Shown piece after piece: positions 1 to 10,491 of a stretch of DNA of 64,000 bases. Made by a program: the position numbers and the translations under genes. Under the pieces are notes generated by a model. The model ran no database searches and was not told the origin of the DNA. It saw nothing but the letters and a program-made list of their open reading frames with translations. The DNA comes from Clostridioides sp. ES-S-0054-01 (GTDB lineage Bacteria > Bacillota > Clostridia > Peptostreptococcales > Peptostreptococcaceae), in NCBI GenBank assembly GCA_021561035.1, contig CP067346.1, positions 279,001 through 343,000 of the forward strand, read 5' to 3'. The stretch's first letter is position 1. Each line of letters begins with the position of its first letter.

Positions 1-634
1 TTATTATAAAGATGATGCAACAGCATTTAATGGAGAGAAAAAAGCAGAAATATCTTCAAAAGGTATACTAAATAATAAGATATCAACAATAATCTTTGAA
101 ATGTTAAAAGAAAATAATATAAATACTCACTTTATAAAAAGTTTATCAGATAGAGAAATGTTAGTTAAAAAAGTAGAGATTTTACCATTAGAAGTAATAG
201 TAAGAAATATTGCTGCTGGTTCTATCTGTAAAAGAGTTGGTCTTGAAGAAGGTGTAGTTTTTGATGAGCCAATCTTTGAAATAAGTTATAAAAATGATGA
301 TTATGGTGACCCAATGTTAAATGACGATTATGCAGTAGCAATGAAATTAGCAACTAGAGAAGAATTAAAGTTCTTAAGAGAAGAAACTTTAAAAATAAAT
401 GAGTTACTAAAAGCATTTTTCTTAAAATTAAACCTAAAGTTAGTTGACTTTAAAATAGAATTTGGTAAAGATTCTGAAGGAAATATAATATTGGCAGATG
501 AAGTGTCACCAGACACTTGTAGACTTTGGGATGTAAATACAAATGAAAAGTTAGATAAGGACAGATTTAGAAGAGACCTTGGAGACCTTGTAGAAGGTTA
601 TACAGAAGTACTTTCAAGAATGAATAATAAATAG
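1..634 (+). CDS. purC: Phosphoribosylaminoimidazole-succinocarboxamide synthase (5' end cut by window)
   Basis: PurC joins aspartate to CAIR using ATP to give SAICAR, a middle step of de novo purine synthesis in the cytosol. The reading frame is already open at base 2 and runs without a stop, encoding [16 protein letters not shown] near the window edge, a typical early segment of PurC, so the ATG at 101 is internal. About 211 residues are present against a usual length near 235, so some 25 N-terminal residues lie outside. VRNIAAGS and the later [12 protein letters not shown] are PurC signatures. It is followed 11 bases later by purF and is part of the pur operon. Confidence 0.95.
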   Translation, partial: YYKDDATAFNGEKKAEISSKGILNNKISTIIFEMLKENNINTHFIKSLSDREMLVKKVEILPLEVIVRNIAAGSICKRVGLEEGVVFDEPIFEISYKNDDYGDPMLNDDYAVAMKLATREELKFLREETLKINELLKAFFLKLNLKLVDFKIEFGKDSEGNIILADEVSPDTCRLWDVNTNEKLDKDRFRRDLGDLVEGYTEVLSRMNNK

Positions 635-645
635 GAGGCAAATGT

Positions 646-2013
646 ATGTGTGGAGTTTTAGGGATTTACTCTAATAAAGATGTAACTAAAGAACTGTATT
701 ATTCTTTATATTCTATGCAACACAGGGGGCAAGAAAGCTGTGGTTTAGCTCTTTTAGATGATGGAGAAATTAAGTACAAAAAAGATATGGGATTAGTTGG
801 AGATGTTTTTAAGGAAAGTGAATTGTCTAAGTTAAAAGGAAACATAGGGATTGGACATGTTAGATATTCAACAGCTGGAGGAAGTCATGTTTCTAACTGT
901 CAACCTTTAGTTGGAAGCTGTAGAAAAAGACAATTAGCCATAGCTCATAATGGAAATCTAGTTAATGCAAATTATTTAAAAGACATGCTAGAAGAAGATG
1001 GATATATGTTCCAAACTAATTCAGATACAGAAGTAATTTTATATATACTTGCGAGATATTATAAAGGGGATATAGTAGAAAGTTTAAAAGTGACAATGGA
1101 TTATATAAAAGGTGCATATGCTCTTGTAATAATGAGTCAAGAAGAATTGGTTGCAGTTAGAGACCCACATGGATTTAGACCCCTTGTACTTGGTAAAAAG
1201 GGTGACGAATATATATTTGCATCAGAGAATTGTGCAATAGATATACTTGGTGGAGAAGTTATAAGAGATGTAGAGCCAGGAGAAATAATAGTAGTTAAAG
1301 ATGGAGAATTAAAATCATACTTTTATTCAGAAAATTACAAGCCAGTTAAGAAGAGTTGTATATTTGAACACATATACTTTGCAAGAAATGATGCAACTAT
1401 AGACAATGTAAATGCATATGAATTCAGAATTAAATGTGGTGAAAGATTAGCTCAAAATGAAAATGTAAATGCAGATATGGTAGTTCCAGTTCCAGATTCA
1501 GGTTGGCCAGGAGCTATTGGTTATGCAAATGCTAGTGGATTAAAAATAAGTGAAGGTTTAGTTAAAAATAGATACGTAGGAAGAACATTTATAAAACCTA
1601 CACAAGAAGAAAGAGAAATAGCTGTAAAAATAAAATTAAATCCTCTTTCAACAATAATAAAAGGAAAATCTATAATTTTAGTAGATGATTCAATTGTAAG
1701 AGGAACTACATCTAAACAATTAGTAAAATCTTTAAGAGAAGCAGGAGCAAAAGAAATTCATCTTAGAATAACATCTCCTCCAGTAGCTTACTCTTGTTAC
1801 TATGGAATAGATACTCCAAATCGTTCTAAATTAATTGCATCAAGTAACAACGTGGAAGAAATGAGAGAATATATTGGATGTGATAGTTTAAAATTCCTAG
1901 ATATAGAAGGAATGTTAGATGCAACAGAAAATAAGTCTACTTTCTGTAAAGCTTGTTTTGATGGAGAATACCCAGTTAAGAAAATTGATAAGGAGGAACT
2001 ACTTTCATGTTAA
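646..2013 (+). CDS. purF: Amidophosphoribosyltransferase
   Basis: PurF makes phosphoribosylamine from PRPP and glutamine, the committed step of purine synthesis. The protein (455 residues) starts MCGVLGIYS, so the N-terminal nucleophile Cys2 is present once Met is removed. This is the Ntn-type glutaminase domain (about 1-235). The C-terminal phosphoribosyltransferase domain carries the PRPP loop ILVDDSIVRGTT near residues 344-355. Cysteines at the C-terminus (FCKACF) and earlier fit the iron-sulfur class seen in Bacillus. A GGAGG ribosome site precedes the ATG. The end overlaps purM by 7 bases. Confidence 0.97.
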   Translation: MCGVLGIYSNKDVTKELYYSLYSMQHRGQESCGLALLDDGEIKYKKDMGLVGDVFKESELSKLKGNIGIGHVRYSTAGGSHVSNCQPLVGSCRKRQLAIAHNGNLVNANYLKDMLEEDGYMFQTNSDTEVILYILARYYKGDIVESLKVTMDYIKGAYALVIMSQEELVAVRDPHGFRPLVLGKKGDEYIFASENCAIDILGGEVIRDVEPGEIIVVKDGELKSYFYSENYKPVKKSCIFEHIYFARNDATIDNVNAYEFRIKCGERLAQNENVNADMVVPVPDSGWPGAIGYANASGLKISEGLVKNRYVGRTFIKPTQEEREIAVKIKLNPLSTIIKGKSIILVDDSIVRGTTSKQLVKSLREAGAKEIHLRITSPPVAYSCYYGIDTPNRSKLIASSNNVEEMREYIGCDSLKFLDIEGMLDATENKSTFCKACFDGEYPVKKIDKEELLSC

Positions 2014-3083
2014 CATATAAAGAATCAGGTGTAGATATAGACGAAGGAAATAGAGCAGTAGACCTTATAAAAAGTAAAATAAAAGGAACTTATGATGGAA
2101 ATGTAGTTGGAGATTTAGGTAACTTCAGTGGATTATACAGTTTAAAAGATTTTGTGGGAATGAAAGAACCAGTTTTGCTTGCATCTACAGATGGTGTTGG
2201 GACTAAGTTAAAAATAGCTCAAATGATGGACAAGCATGATACTGTTGGAATAGATTTAGTTGCAATGTGTGTAAATGATTTAATTTGTCAAGGAGCAAAG
2301 CCATTATTCTTCCTTGATTATATAGCTCTTGGGAAATTAGTTCCTGAGCATATAGAAAAAATAGTTGGTGGAATTGCAGATGGCTGTAAAATGTCTGGTT
2401 GTGCATTAATTGGTGGAGAAACTGCTGAAATGCCTGGAATGTATGGAGAAGATGATTATGATTTAGCAGGATTTTCTGTAGGAATAGCAGACAAAGAAAA
2501 GATTGTTTCTGGAAACAATGTTAAATCAGGAGATGTATTAGTTGGTATATCTTCAAGTGGAGTACACAGTAATGGATTTTCTTTTATAAGAAAGATATTT
2601 TTGGAAACTTACAATTATAAAATGGAACAATATGTTGAAGAACTAGGAATGACAGTTGGGGAAGCGCTTTTAACACCAACTAAAATATATGTTAAATTAG
2701 CTTTAGATGTATTAGCTAAACATGACATAAAAGCTATAGCTCACATAACTGGTGGAGGGCTTATAGAGAATATAACAAGAGTTATACCTAAAGGGTTAGG
2801 GCTAGATATCAATAAAAAATCTTGGGAGAAGCCTCCTATATTTAAAATGATAGAAGGTTTTAATGCTGTTGATGAGAGAGAACTTCATAAGAGTTTCAAC
2901 ATGGGTATTGGACTAGTTTTAATAGTAAATAAAGAAGATGCTAAAAATGTTGTAGACTTTATAAATAATAGAGAAAATGACAATGCTGCTTATGTAGATA
3001 AAAAATACAGTGAATTATTAGAAGATAAAGCGTATATAATTGGTGAAGTAGTAGATAGTCATGAAGGTGTAGAATTATGCTAA
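2007..3083 (+). CDS. purM: Phosphoribosylformylglycinamidine cyclo-ligase (AIR synthetase)
   Basis: PurM closes the imidazole ring: ATP-dependent conversion of FGAM to AIR. The 358-residue product is full length for the family. It shows the PurM-type ATP-binding segment STDGVGTKLKIA (about residue 61), GGETAEMPGMY, and the C-terminal ITGGGLIENI. The ATG at 2007 lies inside the end of purF and is preceded by AGGAGG. It ends overlapping the purN start, so translation is probably coupled along purF-purM-purN-purH. Confidence 0.97.
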   Translation: MLTYKESGVDIDEGNRAVDLIKSKIKGTYDGNVVGDLGNFSGLYSLKDFVGMKEPVLLASTDGVGTKLKIAQMMDKHDTVGIDLVAMCVNDLICQGAKPLFFLDYIALGKLVPEHIEKIVGGIADGCKMSGCALIGGETAEMPGMYGEDDYDLAGFSVGIADKEKIVSGNNVKSGDVLVGISSSGVHSNGFSFIRKIFLETYNYKMEQYVEELGMTVGEALLTPTKIYVKLALDVLAKHDIKAIAHITGGGLIENITRVIPKGLGLDINKKSWEKPPIFKMIEGFNAVDERELHKSFNMGIGLVLIVNKEDAKNVVDFINNRENDNAAYVDKKYSELLEDKAYIIGEVVDSHEGVELC

Positions 3084-3670
3084 ATATAGGAGTTTTAATA
3101 TCTGGTGGAGGAACAAATTTACAAGCAGTTATAGATGGCACTGAGTCTGGAGAAATAAAAGGCCAGGTTAAAGTAGTTATCTCAAGTAAGCAAGATGCTT
3201 ATGGCTTAGAGAGAGCTAAAAATCATAACATAAAGGCAATTTGTGAAACTAATGAAGACAAGATAATAGAAATTCTTAAAGAAAATAAAATAGATTTAGT
3301 AGTTTTGGCTGGTTATTTAAAAATAATCAGCCCAAAGCTGGTTAATGAGTTTAGAAACAAAATGATAAACATACATCCATCATTAATTCCTTCATTCTGT
3401 GGAGCTGGATTCTACGGAGAAAGGGTTCATCAAGGTGTGATAGATTATGGAGCTAAAGTAACTGGTGCTACAGTTCATTTTGTTGATGAAGGTGCTGATA
3501 CTGGACCAATCATAATGCAAGATGTAGTTAAGGTAAATCAAGATGATGATGCAAAGACACTTGCAAAAAGAGTGTTAGAAGTTGAACATAGGATTTTAAA
3601 AGAAAGTATAAGTATTTTTTGTGAAAATAAATTAAAACTTCAAGGTAGGAGAGTGTTTATAAATGAGTAA
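3077..3670 (+). CDS. purN: Phosphoribosylglycinamide formyltransferase
   Basis: PurN transfers a formyl group from 10-formyl-tetrahydrofolate to GAR. The 197-residue protein begins with the nucleotide-binding IGVLISGGGTNLQAVID. It carries the catalytic Asn-His segment INIHPSLIPSF (around residues 95-106) and the Asp loop VDEGADTGPI. These are the three hallmarks of folate-dependent GAR transformylases. It overlaps both purM (upstream) and purH (downstream) by a few bases. Confidence 0.97.
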   Translation: MLNIGVLISGGGTNLQAVIDGTESGEIKGQVKVVISSKQDAYGLERAKNHNIKAICETNEDKIIEILKENKIDLVVLAGYLKIISPKLVNEFRNKMINIHPSLIPSFCGAGFYGERVHQGVIDYGAKVTGATVHFVDEGADTGPIIMQDVVKVNQDDDAKTLAKRVLEVEHRILKESISIFCENKLKLQGRRVFINE

Positions 3671-5195
3671 GAGAGCTTTAATAAGTGTAACTGACAAAAC
3701 TGGTGTAGTGGAATTTGCTAAAGAGTTAAATAAGCTAGATTATGAAATTATATCTACAGGAAATACTTTTAAGACATTAAAAGAAAATGGAGTTAATGTA
3801 ATACAAGTTGAAGATGTTACAAACTTTCCAGAGATATTAGATGGAAGAGTAAAAACATTAAATCCATATATACATGGTGGGATACTTTACAAAAGAGATA
3901 AAGAATCTCATGTAGAAACTGTAAATGAACACAAAATACATTCAATAGATTTAGTAGCTGTAAATTTATATGATTTTGAAGGAACTTTAAAAGCTGGAAA
4001 AAGCCATGATGAAATGATAGAAAACATAGACATTGGTGGTCCATCTATGATACGTTCTGCTGCTAAAAACTACAAAGATGTAATAGTAGTAGTAGATATA
4101 AAGGATTATGATTCTATAATAGAAAAATTAAAAACAGACACAATGACATTAGAAGACAGAAAAAAATTATCATATAAAGCTTTCTCAACTACAGGAAGAT
4201 ATGATGCGTTAATATCTAGTTATTTTGCTGGAGAAGTTGGAGATACGTATCCTGACATATTAAATTTAACTTTCCAAAAAGAACAAACTTTAAGATATGG
4301 AGAAAATCCACATCAAAGTGGTTTCTTATATTCACAATCAAATGCAAAAAATCCAATCTTAAATTATGAGCAATTAGGCGGTAAAGAACTTTCTTTTAAC
4401 AACTTAAACGATTTACATGGATGTTTAGAAGTAATGAGGGAATTTAAAGATAGCGAAGAAGTAGTTTCAGTAGCTATAAAACATGCTAATTCATGTGGAG
4501 TAGGATTAGGAAAAGATGCTTTTGAAGCATATACAAAATGTTATGAAGCAGATAAAGTTTCAATATTTGGTGGAATAGTAGGAATAACTTCTACTATAGA
4601 CAAAGCTACAGCAGAAAAATTAAATGAAATATTCTTAGAAATAGTAGTAGCATATGATTTTGAACCAGAAGCTTTAGAGATACTTAAGCAAAAGAAAAAT
4701 CTAAGAATATTAAAATTAGCTAAGATAGAAAATAGTTTACAACCATATGAAATGAAATATTTAGATGGAAAATTATTAATACAAGATAGAAATAATATAC
4801 TAGCAGAAAAAAGTGAAAATGTAACAAAAGCAAAACCAACAGATGAACAGCTTAAGGACATGGAGTTTGGCATGAGAGTAGTAAAAAATATGAAATCAAA
4901 TGCAATTGCAATAGTTAAAAATGGGCAAACTCTAGCTTTAGGTTGTGGACAAACATCAAGAATTTGGGCATTAAAAAATGCTCTTGAAAATAACAAAGAC
5001 AAAGATTTTACAGGGGCTGTTTTAGCATCAGATGCATTTTTCCCATTTGATGATTGTGTAACATTAGCTCATGAATATGGAATATCAGCAGTAGTTCAAC
5101 CAGGAGGTTCTATAAAGGATAAGGATTCAATAGAAGCTTGTGATAAGTATGATATGGTTATGGTATTTACAGGAATAAGACACTTCAAACACTAA
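3663..5195 (+). CDS. purH: Bifunctional AICAR transformylase / IMP cyclohydrolase
   Basis: PurH performs the last two steps to IMP. The N-terminal MGS-like cyclohydrolase domain (about 1-190) begins with KRALISVTDKTGVVEFA. The C-terminal AICAR transformylase domain contains LRYGENPHQSG and the KHANSCGVG segment with its conserved Lys-His. The protein ends in the usual GIRHFKH. At 510 residues it is full length. It starts 8 bases before purN ends and is followed by purD after 10 bases. Confidence 0.97.
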   Translation: MSKRALISVTDKTGVVEFAKELNKLDYEIISTGNTFKTLKENGVNVIQVEDVTNFPEILDGRVKTLNPYIHGGILYKRDKESHVETVNEHKIHSIDLVAVNLYDFEGTLKAGKSHDEMIENIDIGGPSMIRSAAKNYKDVIVVVDIKDYDSIIEKLKTDTMTLEDRKKLSYKAFSTTGRYDALISSYFAGEVGDTYPDILNLTFQKEQTLRYGENPHQSGFLYSQSNAKNPILNYEQLGGKELSFNNLNDLHGCLEVMREFKDSEEVVSVAIKHANSCGVGLGKDAFEAYTKCYEADKVSIFGGIVGITSTIDKATAEKLNEIFLEIVVAYDFEPEALEILKQKKNLRILKLAKIENSLQPYEMKYLDGKLLIQDRNNILAEKSENVTKAKPTDEQLKDMEFGMRVVKNMKSNAIAIVKNGQTLALGCGQTSRIWALKNALENNKDKDFTGAVLASDAFFPFDDCVTLAHEYGISAVVQPGGSIKDKDSIEACDKYDMVMVFTGIRHFKH

Positions 5196-5205
5196 GGAGG
5201 ATATT

Positions 5206-6456
5206 ATGAAGATATTGGTTGTAGGCGGTGGCGGAAGAGAGCATGCTATATGCTGGAAACTAAGCAAAGAAAAGAATGTAGAAAAAATTTATTGCGCACC
5301 AGGTAATGCAGGGATTGCAAATGTAGCAGAATGTGTAAATATAGGTGATACTAATATAGAAGAACTTTTAAAATTTGCAAAAGAAAACGAAATAGGTCTG
5401 ACAATAGTAGGACCAGAAGTACCACTAGTTATGGGAATAGTAGACGAGTTTGAAAAAGAAGGGTTGAGAGTTTTTGGACCTAATAAAAAATGTGCTCAAC
5501 TTGAAGGAAGCAAAGCTTTTTCAAAAGATTTTATGATAAAACATAACATACCTACTGCAAAATATAAAGAATATACAAACTTAGAAGAAGCTATATCGGA
5601 AATAGATAGCTTTGGATATCCAGTAGTAATAAAAGCGGACGGATTAGCTGCTGGAAAAGGTGTTGTAATACCTGAAAATAGAGAAGATGCTATAGCAACT
5701 TTAAAAGAAATGATGTCAGATAAGAAGTTTGGAGATGCTGGAGATAAAATAGTAATTGAAGAGTTTTTAAAAGGAATAGAAACTTCAATTTTGGCATTTG
5801 TAGATAATGATACAATAGTTCCTATGGCAAGTGCAAAAGACCATAAGAAAGTAAACAATTATGAACAAGGGCCAAACACTGGGGGAATGGGAACTTTTTC
5901 ACCTAGTGAAATATATACAGAAGAATTAGCAAATAAAGTAAAAGAGACAGTATTAGAAAAAACTTTAGAAGGCTTCAAAAAAGACGGACTTAATTTTAAG
6001 GGTATTTTATTTGTTGGTCTTATGATAACTGAAGATGGAGAGAAAGTACTTGAATATAATGTAAGATTTGGAGACCCTGAAACACAATCTGTTTTATTTA
6101 GATTAGAAACAGATTTACATGAAATAATGGAAGCTATATTGGATAATAAATTAAAAGATATAGAAATAAATTATAGTGATGATGAAGCAGTATGTGTTAT
6201 GCTTACATCAGGAGGGTATCCAGACAGTTATGAAAAAGGAAAAATTATAACTGGTCTTGAAAACTTGGATGATGATATAGTAGTATTCCACAGTGGTACT
6301 AAGATGCTTGACGGTAATTTAGTTACTAATGGAGGAAGAGTAATTGGTATAACTGCAAAATCAGCTACTGTTAAGGATGCAGCAGAAAAAGTTTATGAAA
6401 ATATAAAAAAAGTAAACTTTGAAGGAATGCACTATAGAACAGACATAGGAAGATAA
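5206..6456 (+). CDS. purD: Phosphoribosylamine-glycine ligase (GAR synthetase)
   Basis: PurD links glycine to phosphoribosylamine, an ATP-grasp reaction. The 416-residue protein opens with the Rossmann-like MKILVVGGGGREHAICWKL. It carries the ATP-grasp region VVIKADGLAAGKGVVI near residues 140-156, GPNTGGMGTFSP, and the metal-binding YNVRFGDPETQ. AAGGAGG sits just upstream of the ATG. It is part of the pur operon, 24 bases before purL. Confidence 0.97.
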   Translation: MKILVVGGGGREHAICWKLSKEKNVEKIYCAPGNAGIANVAECVNIGDTNIEELLKFAKENEIGLTIVGPEVPLVMGIVDEFEKEGLRVFGPNKKCAQLEGSKAFSKDFMIKHNIPTAKYKEYTNLEEAISEIDSFGYPVVIKADGLAAGKGVVIPENREDAIATLKEMMSDKKFGDAGDKIVIEEFLKGIETSILAFVDNDTIVPMASAKDHKKVNNYEQGPNTGGMGTFSPSEIYTEELANKVKETVLEKTLEGFKKDGLNFKGILFVGLMITEDGEKVLEYNVRFGDPETQSVLFRLETDLHEIMEAILDNKLKDIEINYSDDEAVCVMLTSGGYPDSYEKGKIITGLENLDDDIVVFHSGTKMLDGNLVTNGGRVIGITAKSATVKDAAEKVYENIKKVNFEGMHYRTDIGR

Positions 6457-6480
6457 TTTTTCTAAAATGGAGGATAAGGT

Positions 6481-9400
6481 ATGTTGAATACTGAAAATAA
6501 AGACTCAATGGTTAGAAGAGTACTAGTTGAAAAAAGAGAAGGTTTTGACCTTGAGGCTAAAGCTTTAAAAAAAGACTTGATGGAAAGTTTACACATAGAT
6601 AATATAGAAAATTTAAGAATATTAAATAGATATGATGTAGAAGGAATATCAGAAGAAGTTTATGAAAATGCAGCAAAGACAATATTTTCTGAACCAAATC
6701 TAGATGTAGTATATTATGAAGAAATACCAGAGTTAAATGGCGAAAGAGTATTTGCAATAGAATTTCTTCCTGGTCAATATGACCAAAGAGGTGATTGGGC
6801 AGCTCAATGTGTCCAAATAGTAAATCAAGGGATAAGACCTGCTATTAATACAGCAAAAGTTTATATATTATCAGGTAAAATAACTGATGAAGAGTTTTCT
6901 AAAATAAAAGATTACTGTATAAATCCAGTAGATAGTAGAGAAGCATCTTTAGAAAAGCCAGAAACGTTAAAAATGGAAACTGAAATACCAACAACAGTTG
7001 AAGTATTAGATGGATTTATAGATTTAGATGAAGATGGATTAAGAACGTTTGTAAGTGAAAAAGGGTTGGCAATGACTTTAGGAGATTTACAACACGTTCA
7101 AAAATACTTTAAAGATACAGAAAAGAGAAATCCAACTATAACAGAAATAAAAGTTCTAGATACTTATTGGTCTGATCATTGTAGACACACTACTTTTATG
7201 ACTGAAATAGAAAATGTAAAAATAGAAGATGGTAAGTTTAATGATATCGTAAAAGAAGCGTATCAAATGTATCTTAACTCAAGAGACAATGTATATGTAA
7301 ACAAACATAAAGATATATGTTTAATGGATATAGCCACTGTTGCAGTAAAAGAATTAAAGAAAAATGGAAAATTAAATGACCTAGATGAAAGTGAAGAAAT
7401 AAATGCATGTAGTATAAATGTAGATGTTGAAGTTGATGGTAAGATAGAAAAATATTTAGTAATGTTTAAAAATGAAACTCACAACCATCCAACTGAAATA
7501 GAACCATTTGGTGGGGCAGCTACTTGTTTAGGTGGAGCTATAAGAGACCCATTATCAGGAAGAAGTTATGTTTATCAAGCAATGCGTGTTACAGGAAGTG
7601 CTGACCCAAGAACAACTTTGGAGAATACTTTGCCTGGAAAACTTATGCAGAGAAAAATAACTACAGAAGCTGCTCATGGTTATAGTTCATATGGCAACCA
7701 AATAGGTCTTACAACTGGACAAGTTGCAGAAGTATATGATGAAAACTTTGTTGCAAAGAGGATGGAAATAGGTGCAGTTATAGCAGCAGCACCAAAAGAA
7801 AATGTAGTAAGAGAAAGACCTGAAGCAGGAGATGTAATAGTTCTTCTTGGAGGAAAAACAGGAAGAGATGGTTGTGGAGGAGCAACTGGTTCATCTAAAG
7901 AACATAGTGAAGAATCAATCTTAACTTGTAGTGCAGAAGTTCAAAAAGGAGATGCTCCTAATGAAAGAAAAATACAAAGATTCTTTAGAAATAAAGAAGT
8001 TGCTCAAATGATAAAAAGATGTAATGATTTTGGAGCAGGCGGAGTTTGTGTTGCTATAGGAGAGATTGCTGATAGCTTAGATATAAACTTAGATTTAGTT
8101 CCTAAAAAATACGATGGACTTGATGGAACTGAACTTGCAATTTCAGAGTCACAAGAGCGTATGGCAGTAGCTATAAAAAAAGAAGATAAAGATAAATTTA
8201 TACAATTAGCAGTAGAAGAAAACTTAGAAGCTACACATGTAGCTACAGTAACAGATACAGGATATTTAAGAATGTTCTGGAATGGAAAAGCAATTGTAGA
8301 TATAAATAGAGAGTTTTTGGATACAAATGGAGTAAAACAAACTACTGATGTCCATGTTACTAAAGTAGATGAAGAAAACACATTTTTTAGCTCTAATGAA
8401 ATAGTAAAAGACGTTAAGTGTGCAAGTATGAAAGATAAATTTACAAAAGTATTGTCTGACCTCAATGTTTGTTCTCAAAAAGGATTAGTTGATATGTTTG
8501 ATAATACAATTGGTGGTAATACAGTGCTTATGCCATTTGGTGGAAAGTACCAAGCTACTCCAACTCAAGGTATGGTTGCTAAGATACCAGTACTTGGTGG
8601 AGAAACTAATACTTCTACAATCATGACTTATGGATACAATCCAAAGGTAGGAAAATGGAGCCCATTCCATGGTGCTTTATATGCAGTAGTAGAATCTGTT
8701 TGTAAATTAGTTGCTATTGGAGGAAATTACAGTACAACAAGACTTACATTCCAAGAGTATTTTGAGAAACTTGGTAACAATCCAGAAAAATGGGGTAAAC
8801 CATTCTCAGCACTTTTAGGGGCATTTTATGCACAAAGTAAATTTGAGATACCTGCTATAGGTGGAAAAGACAGCATGTCTGGTACATTTAAAGATATTGA
8901 AGTTCCACCAACATTAGTTTCATTTGCTGTTGATACAGTAGACGCTAAGAAAGTAGTATCTCCAGAATTTAAAAAAGCAGACTCAAAAATAGTAATGTTA
9001 TGTGTAAATAAATCAGAAAATGATGTTATAGACTTTGAAGAGTTAAAGAAAAACTTAGATAAAGTAAGAGAACTTATACATGGAAATAAAGTTTTATCAA
9101 CATATGCATTAGGATTTGCAGGTGTGGGTGAAGCAATAAGTAAAATGGCTTTTGGTAATAAAATAGGATTTAAGTTTAGTGAAGAAGCTGAAAAAGCATT
9201 TACAGATGGTAAATTATTTGAAGCTAGTTATGGAAATATAATACTTGAATTAGCAAATGATGATTTAAGTGTACTAGATGGATATAATTACATCGTGCTT
9301 GGAAGTACAGTTAAAGAAGCTAGTCTATTCATCAAAGGTGAAGAAATTTCATTAGATGAATTATATAAAGCACATTGTAGTACTTTAGAGCCTATATTCC

Positions 9401-10287
9401 CAACTAAAGCAGAAGAAGTAAAATCAAAGATAGAAACTATAAGTTATATATCACAAGGAGAGGCTAAAAAATCATCATTAAGTATAGCTACTCCAAGAGT
9501 ATTTATACCAGCATTCCCTGGAACAAACTGTGAATATGACTCTGCAAGAGCATTTGAAAGAGCAGGAGCTAATGCAAATATAAGAGTATTTAAGAATTTA
9601 ACTTATAAAGATATAGAAGATTCTATAGATACAATAGTAAATGAAATAAAATCTTCTCAAATAATAATGTTACCAGGTGGATTTAGTGCAGGTGATGAGC
9701 CAGATGGTTCTGGGAAATTTATAGCTACTGTATTTAGAAATCCTAGAGTACAAGAAGCTATAAATGAGTTTTTAACTAAAAAAGATGGTTTAATGCTAGG
9801 TATTTGTAATGGATTCCAAGTACTAATCAAATTAGGATTAGTTCCTTATGGAGAAATAAGAGTTCAAAGTGAAAATGCACCAACACTTACTTACAACAAT
9901 ATTGGTCGTCATCAAGCTAAGATTGCTAGAACTAGAATTTCTTCTAATAAATCTCCTTGGTTGGCTCAAACTAATGTTGGTGATATTCACAATATAGCAG
10001 TTTCTCATGGAGAAGGTAAGTTTGTTGCTAGTGAAGAGGTTATGAGAGAATTAATTGCTAATGGACAAGTAGCAACTCAATACGTTGATTTTAATAATGA
10101 AGCTACTTATGATATTGAATTTAATCCAAATGGTTCATTCTATGCTGTTGAAGGTATAACTAGTGCTGATGGTAGAGTATTTGGTAAAATGGGACATTCT
10201 GAGAGAATTGGTGAGGCAGTGTATAAGAATATCATAGGTGAAAAAGACCAAAAAATATTTGAATCTGGAGTTAAGTATTTTAGATAA
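6481..10287 (+). CDS. purL: Phosphoribosylformylglycinamidine synthase, single-chain form
   Basis: This enzyme converts FGAR and glutamine to FGAM. At 1268 residues it is the large single-chain form, like the proteobacterial enzyme, rather than the split PurS-PurL-PurQ of Bacillus. The synthetase body has TYWSDHCRHTTF, FKNETHNHPTEI and KDSMSGTFKD. The C-terminal glutaminase domain starts near residue 1010 with VFIPAFPGTNCEYD. It has the nucleophile Cys1109 in GICNGFQV and a GHSERIGE end that supplies His and Glu. SD TGGAGGA precedes the ATG. It is the last gene of the operon before a terminator. Confidence 0.96.
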   Translation: MLNTENKDSMVRRVLVEKREGFDLEAKALKKDLMESLHIDNIENLRILNRYDVEGISEEVYENAAKTIFSEPNLDVVYYEEIPELNGERVFAIEFLPGQYDQRGDWAAQCVQIVNQGIRPAINTAKVYILSGKITDEEFSKIKDYCINPVDSREASLEKPETLKMETEIPTTVEVLDGFIDLDEDGLRTFVSEKGLAMTLGDLQHVQKYFKDTEKRNPTITEIKVLDTYWSDHCRHTTFMTEIENVKIEDGKFNDIVKEAYQMYLNSRDNVYVNKHKDICLMDIATVAVKELKKNGKLNDLDESEEINACSINVDVEVDGKIEKYLVMFKNETHNHPTEIEPFGGAATCLGGAIRDPLSGRSYVYQAMRVTGSADPRTTLENTLPGKLMQRKITTEAAHGYSSYGNQIGLTTGQVAEVYDENFVAKRMEIGAVIAAAPKENVVRERPEAGDVIVLLGGKTGRDGCGGATGSSKEHSEESILTCSAEVQKGDAPNERKIQRFFRNKEVAQMIKRCNDFGAGGVCVAIGEIADSLDINLDLVPKKYDGLDGTELAISESQERMAVAIKKEDKDKFIQLAVEENLEATHVATVTDTGYLRMFWNGKAIVDINREFLDTNGVKQTTDVHVTKVDEENTFFSSNEIVKDVKCASMKDKFTKVLSDLNVCSQKGLVDMFDNTIGGNTVLMPFGGKYQATPTQGMVAKIPVLGGETNTSTIMTYGYNPKVGKWSPFHGALYAVVESVCKLVAIGGNYSTTRLTFQEYFEKLGNNPEKWGKPFSALLGAFYAQSKFEIPAIGGKDSMSGTFKDIEVPPTLVSFAVDTVDAKKVVSPEFKKADSKIVMLCVNKSENDVIDFEELKKNLDKVRELIHGNKVLSTYALGFAGVGEAISKMAFGNKIGFKFSEEAEKAFTDGKLFEASYGNIILELANDDLSVLDGYNYIVLGSTVKEASLFIKGEEISLDELYKAHCSTLEPIFPTKAEEVKSKIETISYISQGEAKKSSLSIATPRVFIPAFPGTNCEYDSARAFERAGANANIRVFKNLTYKDIEDSIDTIVNEIKSSQIIMLPGGFSAGDEPDGSGKFIATVFRNPRVQEAINEFLTKKDGLMLGICNGFQVLIKLGLVPYGEIRVQSENAPTLTYNNIGRHQAKIARTRISSNKSPWLAQTNVGDIHNIAVSHGEGKFVASEEVMRELIANGQVATQYVDFNNEATYDIEFNPNGSFYAVEGITSADGRVFGKMGHSERIGEAVYKNIIGEKDQKIFESGVKYFR

Positions 10288-10339
10288 GGTTTTTATATTT
10301 AATTGGTAATTACAATTTATATTTTGGATATTTAAACTT

Positions 10340-10391
10340 AGAGAGGTGTAATAATATTATGATAAGCATTTAATATTACATCTCTTTTTTA
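10340..10391 (+). terminator. Rho-independent terminator after purL
   Basis: AGAGGTGTAAT... pairs with ...ATTACATCTCT across a short loop (one bulge, one G-T pair) and is followed by TTTTTT. It closes the pur operon about 50 bases after purL. Confidence 0.8.
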
Positions 10392-10491
10392 TTTATATAA
10401 GAATAATATATTCTACTCAAGTTGAAATATAAGCTATGTTATAATTAATTGTTAAGAGAAATTGAATATTTATTGGAGGGAAATACAATTA

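Noticed and set aside
4541-5002. 153-codon open frame on the minus strand inside purH
   Set aside because: It lies entirely opposite a conserved enzyme gene, has no ribosome site, and its Ser/Phe/Ile-rich translation is what the complement of AT-rich coding DNA gives. Same for the minus-strand frames at 8004-8465, 43232-43669 and 53164-53622.
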